A stretch of DNA of 64,000 bases from Brachybacterium tyrofermentans (GCF_014897585.1 NZ_JABUXW010000013.1:87382-151381); one strand, 5' to 3'. Counted from the first letter of the stretch, positions 8,568 through 16,527 are shown. Notes: generated by a model not told the origin, from the letters alone. A program made the numbers and translations.

Positions 8568-9152
8568 TCACGCGAGCAGAGCACCCTCGAGGACCAGCAA
8601 TGCCTGTTTGGTCTCGATCCCGCCGGCGTATCCGGTGAGGGCGCCGTTCCCGGCCAGCACCCGATGACAGGGCACGACGATCGAGATCGGGTTCGAGCCG
8701 ACGGCGGCCCCGACGGCCTGGGCGGCGCGGGGCCGACCGAGCTCTTGGGCGATCGCGCCGTAGGTCGTCGTCGCGCCCCGCGGGATCTCCTGCAGGCGGT
8801 CCCAGACGGCATGCTGGAACTCGGTGCCCCGCGGAGAGAGCGGCAGGTCGAAGCCCGTGCGCTCGCCGGCCAGGTAGGCGAGCAGCTGCTTCTCGGCGAC
8901 GTCCAGGAGGGCGTCGTCGGCGGCGGCCGCCGGCCCGAGCCGTTCCGGGCGGGGGAAGTGGCTCTGCTCCTCGCGCCAGACCCCGGTGAGCGACCCCGCC
9001 TCGGCGGCGAGCAGATAGGTGCCCAGCGGGGTGTCCACCCGGCGGTGCCGGGGTGCGGCTGGTGCAGGTGCAGGTGCAGGTGCAGGCGCTGGTGCAGGAG
9101 CAGACGCCGGCCTGGTGGTCGGAGCGGCCTGCGCGGGACGGGTGTCGGTCAT
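8568..9152 (-). CDS. ogt: Methylated-DNA--protein-cysteine S-methyltransferase
   Basis: A 194-aa protein that removes O6-methylguanine lesions by irreversible transfer to its own Cys. The active site PCHRV holds Cys162. SNPISIVV lies just before it, and the helix-turn-helix segment TTTYGAIAQELGRPRAAQAVG is at 129-149. Residues 17-34 are an Ala-Pro run encoded by a GCACCT-type hexamer repeat, an odd flexible N-terminus. ATG 9152 overlaps the TGA of the upstream Ada-like/AlkA gene (ATGA), so the two repair proteins are made together. The usual Ada C-terminal domain is thus a separate, coupled polypeptide. Confidence 0.9.
   Translation of the reverse strand: MTDTRPAQAAPTTRPASAPAPAPAPAPAPAPAAPRHRRVDTPLGTYLLAAEAGSLTGVWREEQSHFPRPERLGPAAAADDALLDVAEKQLLAYLAGERTGFDLPLSPRGTEFQHAVWDRLQEIPRGATTTYGAIAQELGRPRAAQAVGAAVGSNPISIVVPCHRVLAGNGALTGYAGGIETKQALLVLEGALLA
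9061..9102. repeat. Hexamer microsatellite (GGTGCA) inside ogt
   Basis: Four perfect GGTGCA units at 9061-9084, then GGCGCT, GGTGCA and GGAGCA to 9102. On the coding (minus) strand this gives an alternating Ala-Pro segment. Copy-number change would be in frame. The same hexamer, as GCACCT, forms an intergenic array at 46831-46890. Confidence 0.85.
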
Positions 9153-10729
9153 GACGGGTGTCCTTCCGGAGCGGAACGGGATGAGTGGACGGAGGGCGGC
9201 GCGGCCGCGGTCGATCCGCGACCGGTCCGGGCGGGAGCCCGACGGAGCGAGGCCTGGTGATGCCACAGGTGCATCGAGGCGTAGGAGCGCCAGGGGGCCG
9301 CGGCGACCAGCTCCTGCTGGAGGGAGGCGTGGTCCTCGGCGAGGCCGAGATCGCGCGCCGCACCGAGCAGGGCGACATCGCGCGCCGGGGCCACATCGAT
9401 GGCGCGCACCCCGCGCAGCAGCACGTAATCGGCCGTCCAGGGGCCGATGCCGCGCAGTGCGAGCAGGTCGGCCCGGAGCTCGTCGACGGGCCTGGAGGCG
9501 TCGAGATCCAGATCGGCGGTGACCGCGCCGACGGCGGAGATCAGGGTCCGGCGCCGGGCCGCCGGCCCGCGGAACCATTCCTCGGCGTGCGCGGCGGCGA
9601 TGCCGGGATCCACAGGGGCGCGATGCACTCCCGACAGGTGGAGATCAGCAGGCAGCTCCTCGGCGAGCAGGTCCGTGGCCCGCGTGATCTGCTCACGGGC
9701 CTGGGACGTGGTGATCTGCTGCCCCGTGATCGCCCACAGCAGGGCCTCTTCGAGGCTCGGTGTCCCCGGCAGCCGTACCCCGGGCCGGGCGTCGACCAGC
9801 GCGGCGAGCGCGGGCACAGAGGCCGAGAGCCCGCCATCGATCCCCACCGGGTCCGCGTCGAGGTCCAGCAGCCGTCGGGCCAGAGAGATCGCGGCCGCGT
9901 GGTCGCGCAGATCCGCCAGCCTCATGCTCACCGGAAGCGCGCCGGCGGCGCCGAGATCGACCTGGAGCACCCCCGGCCCGTGCGGCAGGCGCACCGCGCG
10001 GGTCCAGACCGACCCCGAGATGTCCTCGACGCCGGGTACGGCGCGATGCGCGAACCAGGCGGCGAGCCCGGCACCGTCGAAAGGGCGGCGCACCGCGAGC
10101 TGCGCGGTCACCACGGAACCCCCGTCGGCCGCGCGGGAGGAACCTCCTGTGCGGCCGTGCGAGCGCTCCCGCACCGCCGAGGGGGAGTGGCCGAAGAGCT
10201 GGCTGAACGTCTCATGGAACTGCCGCTCGCTGCCGAACCCGGAGACGTGGGCGACCTGCGCCAGCGGCAGCTCGGACCCGATCACCAGTTCATGAGCCCG
10301 TCGGGCGCGGCGCATCCGCGCATGCGCGAGGGCTCCTGCCCCGGTGACCGCCACGAGCGCGCGGTGCAGGGTGCGCTCGGAGACGGCGAGCCGCCGTGCG
10401 AGGTCGGGGACCGTGCCCTCCTCGTCCAGCGCCCCCTCGTCGATCAGTCGCAGCGCCCGTCCCGACAGCGACCCCATCGGATCGTCGTCCGGGCTGCCCG
10501 GCGGGGCCGTCGGCCCGCAGCGCTTGCAGGCACGGAATCCGTCGGCCACAGCGGCGGCGGCCGACGGGGCGAAGTCGACGCCGCCGCGGTCCGGGGTGCG
10601 GGCCGGGCACGAGGGGCGGCAGAAGATTCCGGTGGAGCGCACGCAGGTGAAGAACATGCCGTCGAAACGGGTGTCGCGGGCGCGGATCGCCGCATAGCGC
10701 TCGTCGTCGGTCATCGCGGTCCGTGTCAT
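9149..10729 (-). CDS. Ada-like regulator fused to AlkA 3-methyladenine DNA glycosylase
   Basis: A 526-aa three-part protein. Residues 8-75 are the Ada N-terminal zinc domain with all four Cys (C37, C41, C68, C71); C37 would accept the methyl group from phosphotriesters. Residues about 90-180 are an AraC-type helix-turn-helix. Residues about 200-500 are an AlkA glycosylase with the helix-hairpin-helix LRGIGPWTADY, the catalytic Asp in PARDVALL aligned to AlkA D238, and PWRSYASMHLW. It senses methylation damage, activates its own operon and excises N-alkylpurines. ATG 10729 has GGAG 4 nt upstream. The stop overlaps ogt. Confidence 0.9.
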   Translation of the reverse strand: MTRTAMTDDERYAAIRARDTRFDGMFFTCVRSTGIFCRPSCPARTPDRGGVDFAPSAAAAVADGFRACKRCGPTAPPGSPDDDPMGSLSGRALRLIDEGALDEEGTVPDLARRLAVSERTLHRALVAVTGAGALAHARMRRARRAHELVIGSELPLAQVAHVSGFGSERQFHETFSQLFGHSPSAVRERSHGRTGGSSRAADGGSVVTAQLAVRRPFDGAGLAAWFAHRAVPGVEDISGSVWTRAVRLPHGPGVLQVDLGAAGALPVSMRLADLRDHAAAISLARRLLDLDADPVGIDGGLSASVPALAALVDARPGVRLPGTPSLEEALLWAITGQQITTSQAREQITRATDLLAEELPADLHLSGVHRAPVDPGIAAAHAEEWFRGPAARRRTLISAVGAVTADLDLDASRPVDELRADLLALRGIGPWTADYVLLRGVRAIDVAPARDVALLGAARDLGLAEDHASLQQELVAAAPWRSYASMHLWHHQASLRRAPARTGRGSTAAAPPSVHSSRSAPEGHPS

Positions 10730-10847
10730 GGCTCCAGTGAACCGCGCCTGGGCCTGCGGCACCAGCGGGAATCGGACAGCGTGGTCGGCCACGTTCAGCA
10801 CTGCTGCCCTCTGGTGCCCGGGGATGTCGCGGGGGAGAATGGCGGTG

Positions 10848-11780
10848 ATGACGACGATGCCGCCGGACCACCCGGCCGACCAGCAGGTCCCTACGGCCGA
10901 TCCCCGGGTGCGTGTCCTGGTGGCGCGGCTCCGGCGCGCCGGATGCGTGTTCGCCGAGCAGGAGGCCCGCATCCTCCTCGAGGCGTCCGCCGGGGCGGAG
11001 CTGGAGCAGCTGTGCGCTCGTCGGGAGGCGGGCGAGGCCCTCGAGCACCTGGTCGGCTGCGTAGAGATCGGCGGCGAGCTGCTGGCCGTCGGCCCGGGCT
11101 GTTTCGTGCCCCGCCAGCGCACCCTCGCCCTCATCGACGCGGCCGTCCAGGAGGCACGGTTGCGGAGGTCACCCGTGATGGTCGAGGCGTACTGCGGGGT
11201 GGCTCCCATCGCCGCGCTCGTCGGCCGTCGGGTGCCGGGGGTCCGTGTGCATGCCACGGACCGGGACGAACGGCCTCTGGTCCATGCCCGCACGAATCTT
11301 CCCGCCGGCGCCGGGGTGCATCACGGGTCCGGCCTCGACGCCCTGCCCGCGCAGCTGGCAGGCGCCGTCGATCTCCTCGCCGCGGTACCGCCCTATGTGC
11401 CCTCCGGGCAGCTGGAGCTGATGCCGCGGGACGCCCGGGAGCAGGAACCCGAGACCGCCCTGGTCGCCGGGGAGGACGGCCTCGACGAGGTGAGACGCCT
11501 GCTCCGTGAGGCCCCGCGCTGGCTCGCACCCGGCGGCGTGCTGCTCCTGGAGATGCACCGGGACCAGGTGCCGATCGTCCTCGCCCAGGCCCGCGATCAG
11601 GAATGCTTCGATGCTGTCGGTCATCAGGTCGCGGGCGACGGGGAGACCGCTGTGGTGCGGGTACGGCGGGACGCTGGAAAGCCGGGACGCCGGGATGCCG
11701 GAAAGCAGAGAGCCGCGGTCCCGGAGGGGACCGCGGCTCTGCAGCGGGTGGAGCGGGCGACGGGAATCGAACCCGCGTAA
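10848..11780 (+). CDS. PrmC/HemK-like putative glutamine methyltransferase with a read-through tail
   Basis: About 310 aa. Residues about 75-265 resemble the HemK family: GPGCFVPRQRT, motif I VEAYCGVAPIAAL, an acidic ATDRD, and VPPYVPSGQ in place of the canonical NPPY. The Asn to Val change at the catalytic loop suggests it is not the release-factor methylase. Conserved sequence ends near VVRVRR. The last ~35 codons then cross the tRNA-Gly terminator and end inside the antisense tRNA gene (stop 11778-11780), so that tail may be accidental coding. The start is a choice among ATG 10839, 10848 and 10857; GGGGGAG at 10831-10837 favours 10848. Confidence 0.65.
   Translation: MTTMPPDHPADQQVPTADPRVRVLVARLRRAGCVFAEQEARILLEASAGAELEQLCARREAGEALEHLVGCVEIGGELLAVGPGCFVPRQRTLALIDAAVQEARLRRSPVMVEAYCGVAPIAALVGRRVPGVRVHATDRDERPLVHARTNLPAGAGVHHGSGLDALPAQLAGAVDLLAAVPPYVPSGQLELMPRDAREQEPETALVAGEDGLDEVRRLLREAPRWLAPGGVLLLEMHRDQVPIVLAQARDQECFDAVGHQVAGDGETAVVRVRRDAGKPGRRDAGKQRAAVPEGTAALQRVERATGIEPA
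11709..11740 (-). terminator. Intrinsic terminator of tRNA-Gly
   Basis: A perfect 14-bp stem (11709-11722 with 11727-11740) with a 4-nt loop. It lies 11 bp past the 3' end of tRNA-Gly and is followed on the minus strand by CTGCTTTCC. It sits inside the tail of the opposing methyltransferase ORF. Confidence 0.8.
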
Positions 11781-11822
11781 TCAGTTTGGAAGACTGAGGC
11801 TCTACCATTGAGCTACGCCCGC
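11752..11822 (-). tRNA. tRNA-Gly (anticodon TCC)
   Basis: A 71-nt cloverleaf on the minus strand. The acceptor GCGGGCG pairs with CGCCCGC, the D-arm is GCTCAATGGTAGAGC, and the anticodon loop CTTCCAA sits in a TCAGT/ACTGA stem. The T-arm is CGGGTTCGATTCCCG, the discriminator is T, and CCA is not encoded. It reads GGA and, by wobble, GGG. The antisense strand gives the well-known spurious ATGIEPA translation at the end of the methyltransferase ORF. Confidence 0.97.
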
Positions 11823-11939
11823 TGGACCGCACCATTGAATCAGAAGAACGGGGCGGTCGCACATCGGAGGACCGAGGACGCGACATGCATCTCCTCACAG
11901 CGCGCCGGGATGAGTCGGGCGCTCCTCAGGAGTAACGGG

Positions 11940-11945
11940 TAATAT
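11940..11945 (+). promoter_or_regulatory. Probable -10 element of tRNA-Pro
   Basis: TAATAT lies 16 bp before the tRNA-Pro 5' end, suitable for a start about 10 nt ahead of the mature end. No good -35 hexamer is visible. Confidence 0.45.
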
Positions 11946-11961
11946 CCCATGGGTTGCCCTC

Positions 11962-12035
11962 CGGGGTGTAGCTCAGCTTGGTAGAGCACCCGCTTTGGGA
12001 GCGGGAAGTCGCAGGTTCAAATCCTGTCACCCCGA
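11962..12035 (+). tRNA. tRNA-Pro (anticodon TGG)
   Basis: A 74-nt cloverleaf. The acceptor CGGGGTG pairs with CACCCCG, discriminator A. The D-arm is GCTCAGCTTGGTAGAGC, the anticodon stem CCCGC/GCGGG holds loop TTTGGGA, and the T-arm is CAGGTTCAAATCCTG. CCA is not encoded. It lies 87 bp before the trigger factor gene. Confidence 0.97.
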
Positions 12036-12122
12036 CTCCGCTTCGGGTGGCCGCCGCGTGCGTGCTCCGGAGCATCGTGAGAACTGACAACTAGACCGAC
12101 GATCCACAGGGAGACCTGACCA

Positions 12123-13694
12123 GTGAAGACCGAGTCCGAGAAGCTCAGCCCCACCCGGGTGAAGCTCACCGTCGAGGTGCCTTTCGACGAGCTCAAGCCG
12201 GCCGTCGCGGCCGCCACCACGAAGATCTCCGAGCAGGTGGAGATCCCCGGCTTCCGCAAGGGCAAGGTTCCCGCCACCCTCGTCGAGCAGCGCTTCGGCC
12301 GCCCCGCGATCATGCAGGAGGCCGTCAACGACGCACTTCCCGACTTCTACCAGCAGGCAGCTGCCGAAGCGGCGATCAAGCCCGTCGGCCGCCCCGAGGT
12401 CGAGGTCAGCGAGATCCCGGGCCTGGACGGCTCCGAGGACGGCAACCTCGTGTTCGTCGTCGAGCAGGACGTGCGCCCCGAGATCGATCTGCCCGACTTC
12501 TCGACCTACGAGGTCGAGATCGAGGAGCCCTCCGTCGATGACGACGCCGTCGAGGTGCGTCTGACCGAGCTGCGCGAGCGCTTCGGCACCCTCGTGGGCG
12601 TCGACCGTCCCGCCCAGAACGGTGACTTCGTCTCCCTCGATCTCGTCGCCACGATCGGTGACGAGGAGATCGAGTCCGTCGAGGGCACGTCGTACCAGAT
12701 CGGCGAGGGCAACATGCTCGAGGGTCTGGACGAGGCGCTCATCGGCCTCTCCGCCGAGGAGACCACCACCTTCACCTCGAAGCTCGCCGGTGGCGATCAC
12801 GCCGGCGAAGAGGCGCAGATCAAGGTCGTGCCGCAGTCGGTCAAGGTCCGCGAGCTGCCCGATGCCGACGACGAGTTCGCCGAGCTGGCCTCGGAGTTCG
12901 ACACCATCGACGAGCTGAAGGACGACCTGCGCCAGCAGGCCGCCGCCGACGCCGAGGGCAACCGCGTGGCCCTGGCCCGCAACGCCCTGCTCGAGAAGCT
13001 CCTGGAGGAGCTCGAGATCCCGGTTCCGGAGGCGCTCGTCGAGGACGAGATCAACGCTCACCTCGAGAACGAGGGCAAGGAGCCGGGCGACCCGCACGGC
13101 GAGGAGATCCGCGAGGACACCGCCAAGGCCGTCCGCGCTCAGTTCCTGCTGGACGAGATCAACGGGACCCGTGAGGTCAGCGTCGAGCAGGACGATCTCA
13201 TGGCCTACATGACCCAGCTCTCGGCGCAGTACGGCATCGAGCAGAACCAGCTGCTGCAGATGCTCGCCCAGTCGGGTCAGCTCGAGCAGATCTTCGGCGA
13301 GGTGCAGCGCTCCAAGGCCCTCGAGGTCGTCCTCGCGGACGTCACCGTGAAGAACGCCTCCGGCGACGTGCTGGATCTGGGCCTCACCGCCCAGGCCGCC
13401 GATGCGGACGGCGCCGACGCGGAGAGCACCGACGACGCGGCGGATGCCGAGAAGGCTCCCGCGAAGAAGGCTCCGGCCAAGAAGCCTGCTGCCAAGAAGG
13501 CTCCGGCGAAGAAGGCTCCGGCCAAGAAGGCCGCAGACTCCGAGGCTGCTGCTGAGGACGCCACCGAGGAGGCGGCCGAGAAGCCCGCCGCCAAGAAGGC
13601 GCCGGCCAAGAAGGCACCCGCCAAGAAGGCTCCGGCCAAGAAGGCGGCACCGAAGAAGGCTGCTGACACGGACGCCGCGGACTCCGCGAAGTGA
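12123..13694 (+). CDS. tig: Trigger factor with a long Lys/Ala/Pro C-terminal tail
   Basis: A ribosome-associated chaperone and peptidyl-prolyl isomerase. Residues 1-145 are the ribosome-binding domain with the docking loop GFRKGKVPATL. Residues about 155-245 are the FKBP-type isomerase domain (NGDFVSLDLVA, YQIGEGNMLEGLDEALIG), and residues 250-425 are the helical substrate cradle. Total length is 523 aa against the usual 430-470. The excess is residues about 426-523, an acidic patch followed by repeated KKAPA/PAKKA units split by a second acidic block, like a histone H1 tail. GTG 12123 is preceded by GGGAGA. It lies upstream of the clpP operon, a common actinobacterial order. Confidence 0.93.
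   Translation: MKTESEKLSPTRVKLTVEVPFDELKPAVAAATTKISEQVEIPGFRKGKVPATLVEQRFGRPAIMQEAVNDALPDFYQQAAAEAAIKPVGRPEVEVSEIPGLDGSEDGNLVFVVEQDVRPEIDLPDFSTYEVEIEEPSVDDDAVEVRLTELRERFGTLVGVDRPAQNGDFVSLDLVATIGDEEIESVEGTSYQIGEGNMLEGLDEALIGLSAEETTTFTSKLAGGDHAGEEAQIKVVPQSVKVRELPDADDEFAELASEFDTIDELKDDLRQQAAADAEGNRVALARNALLEKLLEELEIPVPEALVEDEINAHLENEGKEPGDPHGEEIREDTAKAVRAQFLLDEINGTREVSVEQDDLMAYMTQLSAQYGIEQNQLLQMLAQSGQLEQIFGEVQRSKALEVVLADVTVKNASGDVLDLGLTAQAADADGADAESTDDAADAEKAPAKKAPAKKPAAKKAPAKKAPAKKAADSEAAAEDATEEAAEKPAAKKAPAKKAPAKKAPAKKAAPKKAADTDAADSAK
13447..13669. repeat. Repeats encoding the trigger factor KKAPA tail
   Basis: Many near-identical 12-15-bp in-frame units of the AAGAAGGCTCCGGCC type encode two Lys-Ala-Pro blocks, separated by an acidic spacer at about 13531-13580. 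Confidence 0.8.
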
Positions 13695-13700
13695 TCCTCC

Positions 13701-13723
13701 GCCCCGGCTGATCCAGCCGGGGC
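13701..13723 (+). terminator. Terminator hairpin after tig
   Basis: A 9-bp GC stem (GCCCCGGCT/AGCCGGGGC) with a 5-nt loop, 7 nt after the tig stop. No U tract, as is usual in this genome. Confidence 0.7.
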
Positions 13724-13740
13724 ACCCGAGGCATCATCGA

Positions 13741-13772
13741 CGGGCCGTCACCCCCACCGGGGTGACGGCCCG
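13741..13772. terminator. Second terminator hairpin after tig
   Basis: A perfect 14-bp stem (13741-13754 with 13759-13772) and loop CACC. Placed in series with the hairpin at 13701, it probably gives strong termination. Confidence 0.75.
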
Positions 13773-13953
13773 TCGTCGTGCGTGCCGGCACGAGACGCGC
13801 CGGTTCGCTCCTGACGCGTGGCCGCTCGCGGAGGGCCTCCGCCGCACGCCGGGCTCCGTGCGGACCTCTTGCCCCTGGACCTCGAGGCTGGAAGGATCGG
13901 CACCCTTCGATCACAGGGTCGCGGGTGGGGCGGAACAGTCTTCGGGAGGGCTC

Positions 13954-14538
13954 ATGGGACGGGTGACGTGGGGATTCACGGCATCACTAGACGGCTTCAT
14001 CACCGGGCCCGGGCACGACATGAGCTGGCTCGAGGAGCTCGCGGCCGAGGCAGGGCTCGCGGAAGGGGTCACCGAGTCGCTTGCGGCGCCGGTCGGTGTG
14101 ATCATCTCCGGGCGCGCGGGCTACGACGCGGCCCGGGCTCAGTCGGAGGTGCGCGGTGAGCTGACCGCCGAGGCCTACGGCGGTGCATGGTCGGGGACGG
14201 AGATCATTCTGACCCATCGCCCGGAGGAGATCGCGGACGACCCGGCGATCACCGCCTGGAACTGCGACGTGCGTGAGGCGGTGCGACGAGCCCACGAGAT
14301 CGCCGGCGAGAAGGATGTGCAGATCATCAGTGCCGACATCGGGCGTCAGGCGCTGGAGCACGATCTCCTCGACGAGATGCAGATCTTCGTCGCCCCGGTG
14401 TTCCTGGGGGACGGCACCCGCATCTTCTCAGTGCCCGGTGGGCGCCGGGTGCGCTGGGACCTTGTGCAGGACCTCGACCTGGGCCCGTCGGCCCGAGGCG
14501 GCATCTATCGACCGCGGCGGCGACCTCTCACGGCATGA
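13954..14538 (+). CDS. Dihydrofolate reductase-fold (RibD C-terminal-like) protein
   Basis: A 194-aa protein. The N-terminus GRVTWGFTASLDGFITGPGHDMSWL is the standard opening of the RibD_C/DHFR-like family, with the SLDGFI active-site loop. DVQIISADIGRQALEHDLLDEM and PVFLGDGTRIF form the NADPH-site half. Family members are NADPH-dependent reductases, mostly uncharacterised in actinobacteria, so the substrate is unknown. ATG 13954 follows GGGAGGG by 3 nt. It is a monocistronic unit between two terminators. Confidence 0.75.
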   Translation: MGRVTWGFTASLDGFITGPGHDMSWLEELAAEAGLAEGVTESLAAPVGVIISGRAGYDAARAQSEVRGELTAEAYGGAWSGTEIILTHRPEEIADDPAITAWNCDVREAVRRAHEIAGEKDVQIISADIGRQALEHDLLDEMQIFVAPVFLGDGTRIFSVPGGRRVRWDLVQDLDLGPSARGGIYRPRRRPLTA

Positions 14539-14628
14539 GAGGTCACGGGGCGTCCTTGCGCCCATGTGTCCGCATCCTGCGCGAGAGGATGCCCGGGCCA
14601 CCCGGGTCAGCGCGTCCCCGAACGCACG

Positions 14629-14660
14629 AGGGCCCGATCTCCGTGCGGAGATCGGGCCCT
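14629..14660. terminator. Bidirectional terminator between the reductase and NlpC/P60 genes
   Basis: A perfect 14-bp stem (14629-14642 with 14647-14660) and loop GTGC, 20 bp from the end of the convergent NlpC/P60 gene. It can serve both transcripts. Confidence 0.8.
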
Positions 14661-14679
14661 CGGTGAGGTGCTGTATGGA

Positions 14680-15498
14680 TCAGCGGTAGGTGACGAACCC
14701 GATCGGGTTGCCCCAGAGGGCGCGCTCGACGACGCGCTGCTTCGAGCCGGAGGCGTCGATGATCTGACCGTTGCCGGCGTAGATCGCGACGTGGCCGGAG
14801 TAAGCCACGATGTCGCCGGCCTGAGCCTGGGACTGGGAGACCCAGCGGCCGCCGTTGGCGATCTGGCCGCTCGTGCGGGGGAGGTCGATCCCGGCCGCCG
14901 CGTAGGCGTAGTTCACGAGACCGGAGCAGTCCATGCCGCTGAGCGACGAGCCGCCCCAGCTGTACGGGGAGCCGACGGCCGAGCGGGCCGCGTTCACGAT
15001 GGTGTTGTTGTTCGAGCTCGAGGAGGACTTCGCCGGAGCGGAGGTGCCGCCGCCCGAGGGAGCGGACGAGCCGCCGAGCGCACCGAAGGTCTGCGGGCCG
15101 ACGACGCCATCGACGAGCAGGCCCTTGGAGGACTGGAAGTTCTTGACCGCGGAGTGGGTGCGGGGGCCGAAGGAGCCGTCCTCGGCGATGTTCGCGCCGT
15201 GGTCGTTCAGGGCCGACTGGAGCTTCTCCACGGCGTTGCCGCGGGAGCCCCAGCGCAGCTTCGCGCTGGTGTCCAGGGCGGTCGACGGCGCGGTGGCGAC
15301 GGGAGCGGCCGGAGCGGTCTGCACGGAGGGGGCGGCCGGTGCTGCCGGTGCTGCCGGAGCGGCCTGGGCGGCGGAACCGGCGAAGGCGGTGCCGACGACG
15401 ACGGTGCCGAGGACTGCGGCGCCACCGAGACCGCGAGCTGCGGTGAAGGCGGGGGTCTGTGCGCGTCCTGCGGAGCGGTGCGTGTTGTTCTGGGCCAT
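14680..15498 (-). CDS. Secreted NlpC/P60 peptidoglycan endopeptidase with a peptidoglycan-binding domain
   Basis: A 272-aa exported protein. Residues 1-46 form a long signal peptide ending in SAAQA, followed by an Ala/Pro linker (47-75). Residues about 78-142 are a peptidoglycan-binding domain (LRWGSRGNAVEKLQSAL, VDGVVGPQTFGAL), and a Ser/Asn linker follows. The NlpC/P60 domain occupies about 160-272 with catalytic Cys191 in GMDCSGLV and His236 in YSGHVAIY. It cleaves stem peptides, probably D-Glu to diamino acid bonds, during cell separation. A clear ribosome site GGAAGGAACG precedes ATG 15498. Confidence 0.9.
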   Translation of the reverse strand: MAQNNTHRSAGRAQTPAFTAARGLGGAAVLGTVVVGTAFAGSAAQAAPAAPAAPAAPSVQTAPAAPVATAPSTALDTSAKLRWGSRGNAVEKLQSALNDHGANIAEDGSFGPRTHSAVKNFQSSKGLLVDGVVGPQTFGALGGSSAPSGGGTSAPAKSSSSSNNNTIVNAARSAVGSPYSWGGSSLSGMDCSGLVNYAYAAAGIDLPRTSGQIANGGRWVSQSQAQAGDIVAYSGHVAIYAGNGQIIDASGSKQRVVERALWGNPIGFVTYR

Positions 15499-15798
15499 GT
15501 GTGCTGATCGTTCCTTCCGGGCCGGCGGGGGTGCCGGGAGTCCTGCTGGCTGATGTGTCCCCCGCTAGCGGGGCGATCTTCGTCCTGCGGTAGGACCAAC
15601 GTAGGGGCGTGAAACCGCTTCGGTAAGGGGGCTTGGGACAGTTCGGCAGGGGACTTGGCGTGGTTTTTGCCTGATCTCGGGTCAACGTGACCAGAACTCG
15701 CCCCGGCTTGACGTTCCAGGGAGGTCCGGGGCACATGTCGCGACGTCGGGCGCGCCCGTCGGCCCCGCCCTCTGCCGCAGGAGAGCCGTCCGGGCACA
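15499..15798. other. Intergenic region between the divergent NlpC/P60 and clpP1 genes
   Basis: It contains two short inverted repeats (CCCCGCTAGCGGGG at 15561-15574 and GTCCT/AGGAC arms at 15582-15596) in what would be the NlpC/P60 leader. I looked for a c-di-AMP (ydaO) riboswitch, common before such genes, and did not find its conserved blocks. No ORF is convincing. Confidence 0.5.
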
Positions 15799-15815
15799 GT
15801 GCGCCTGCGGCGAAC
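15799..15815. promoter_or_regulatory. Probable ClgR operator upstream of clpP1
   Basis: A 17-bp near palindrome, GTGCGCCTGCGGCGAAC. On the minus strand it contains GTTCGC-N5-GCG exactly (15802-15815), the form described for the actinobacterial activator ClgR. It lies directly upstream of where the -35 of the clpP1 promoter would be. The -10 is TAGAGT at 15844-15849, and no good -35 is present, as expected for an activated promoter. Confidence 0.65.
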
Positions 15816-15843
15816 AGCGCCCCGTGTCGTCCCACCCAGCGCC

Positions 15844-15849
15844 TAGAGT
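15844..15849 (+). promoter_or_regulatory. -10 element of the clpP1-clpP2 promoter
   Basis: TAGAGT, 36 nt before GTG 15886. The -35 region (about 15821-15827) has no consensus, which suits activator-dependent transcription from the adjacent ClgR-type box. Confidence 0.5.
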
Positions 15850-15885
15850 CGACTCATCGACGATTCCCGCTATGAAGGAGACCCT

Positions 15886-16527
15886 GTGACCTCCGTGAGC
15901 TCCCAGAGCACTCAGAACTCCGCGCCCCGCGACGCGGCCGGCGACAGCCCGATGGGCCTCGACGACAACGTCTACCAGCGACTCCTGCGCGATCGCATCG
16001 TGTGGCTCGGTTCCGAGGTGCGCGACGAGAACGCCAACGCGATCTGCGCCAAGATCCTGCTCCTGGCCGCCGAGGACCCGGACAAGGACATCTACCTCTA
16101 CATCAACAGCCCCGGCGGCTCGATCACGGCCGGCATGGCCATCTACGACACCATGCAGTACGTGCAGCCGGACGTCGTGACGATCGGCATGGGCATGGCC
16201 GCCTCGATGGGGCAGTTCCTGCTCTCCTCGGGGGCGAAGGGCAAGCGCTACGCCACCGCCCACACTCGCGTGCTCATGCACCAGCCCCTCGGTGGGCTCG
16301 GCGGCACGGCGACCGACATCAAGATCCAGGCCGACCTCATCCTGTCGATGAAGCGCACGCTCGCCGGGCTGATCGCCGAGCAGACCGGCAAGAGCCTCGA
16401 GCAGATCACCGAGGACTCCGACCGCGACCGCTGGTTCACGTCGACCGAGGCCCTCGAGTACGGCTTCATCGACAAGATCGTCACCGGAGCGGGTGACGTC
16501 ACCGGTGGCGGCGGCACCGACGACTGA
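15886..16527 (+). CDS. clpP1: ATP-dependent Clp protease proteolytic subunit 1
   Basis: A 213-aa serine protease subunit with catalytic triad Ser107 (GMAASMGQ), His132 (LMHQP) and Asp181 (DRDRWF). The hydrophobic LYINSPGGS strand lies at 71-79. Actinobacterial ClpP1 and ClpP2 assemble into a mixed double-ring barrel fed by ClpX or ClpC1, and both are usually essential. GTG 15886 follows AAGGAGACC. Its gene ends 45 bp before clpP2, whose product it needs. Confidence 0.97.
   Translation: MTSVSSQSTQNSAPRDAAGDSPMGLDDNVYQRLLRDRIVWLGSEVRDENANAICAKILLLAAEDPDKDIYLYINSPGGSITAGMAIYDTMQYVQPDVVTIGMGMAASMGQFLLSSGAKGKRYATAHTRVLMHQPLGGLGGTATDIKIQADLILSMKRTLAGLIAEQTGKSLEQITEDSDRDRWFTSTEALEYGFIDKIVTGAGDVTGGGGTDD

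Noticed and set aside
9185..11509. 774-codon plus-strand frame across the repair operon
   Set aside because: Shadow of the Ada-AlkA and ogt genes; no domain, and Gly/Arg/Pro-rich as expected for antisense.
13402..13953. Extension of the DHFR-like ORF into the tig tail
   Set aside because: It overlaps tig in another frame and two terminators; ATG 13954 has a ribosome site and matches the family start.
15499..15720. c-di-AMP (ydaO) riboswitch before the NlpC/P60 gene
   Set aside because: Expected from the gene type, but the conserved blocks are not present; only short inverted repeats were found.
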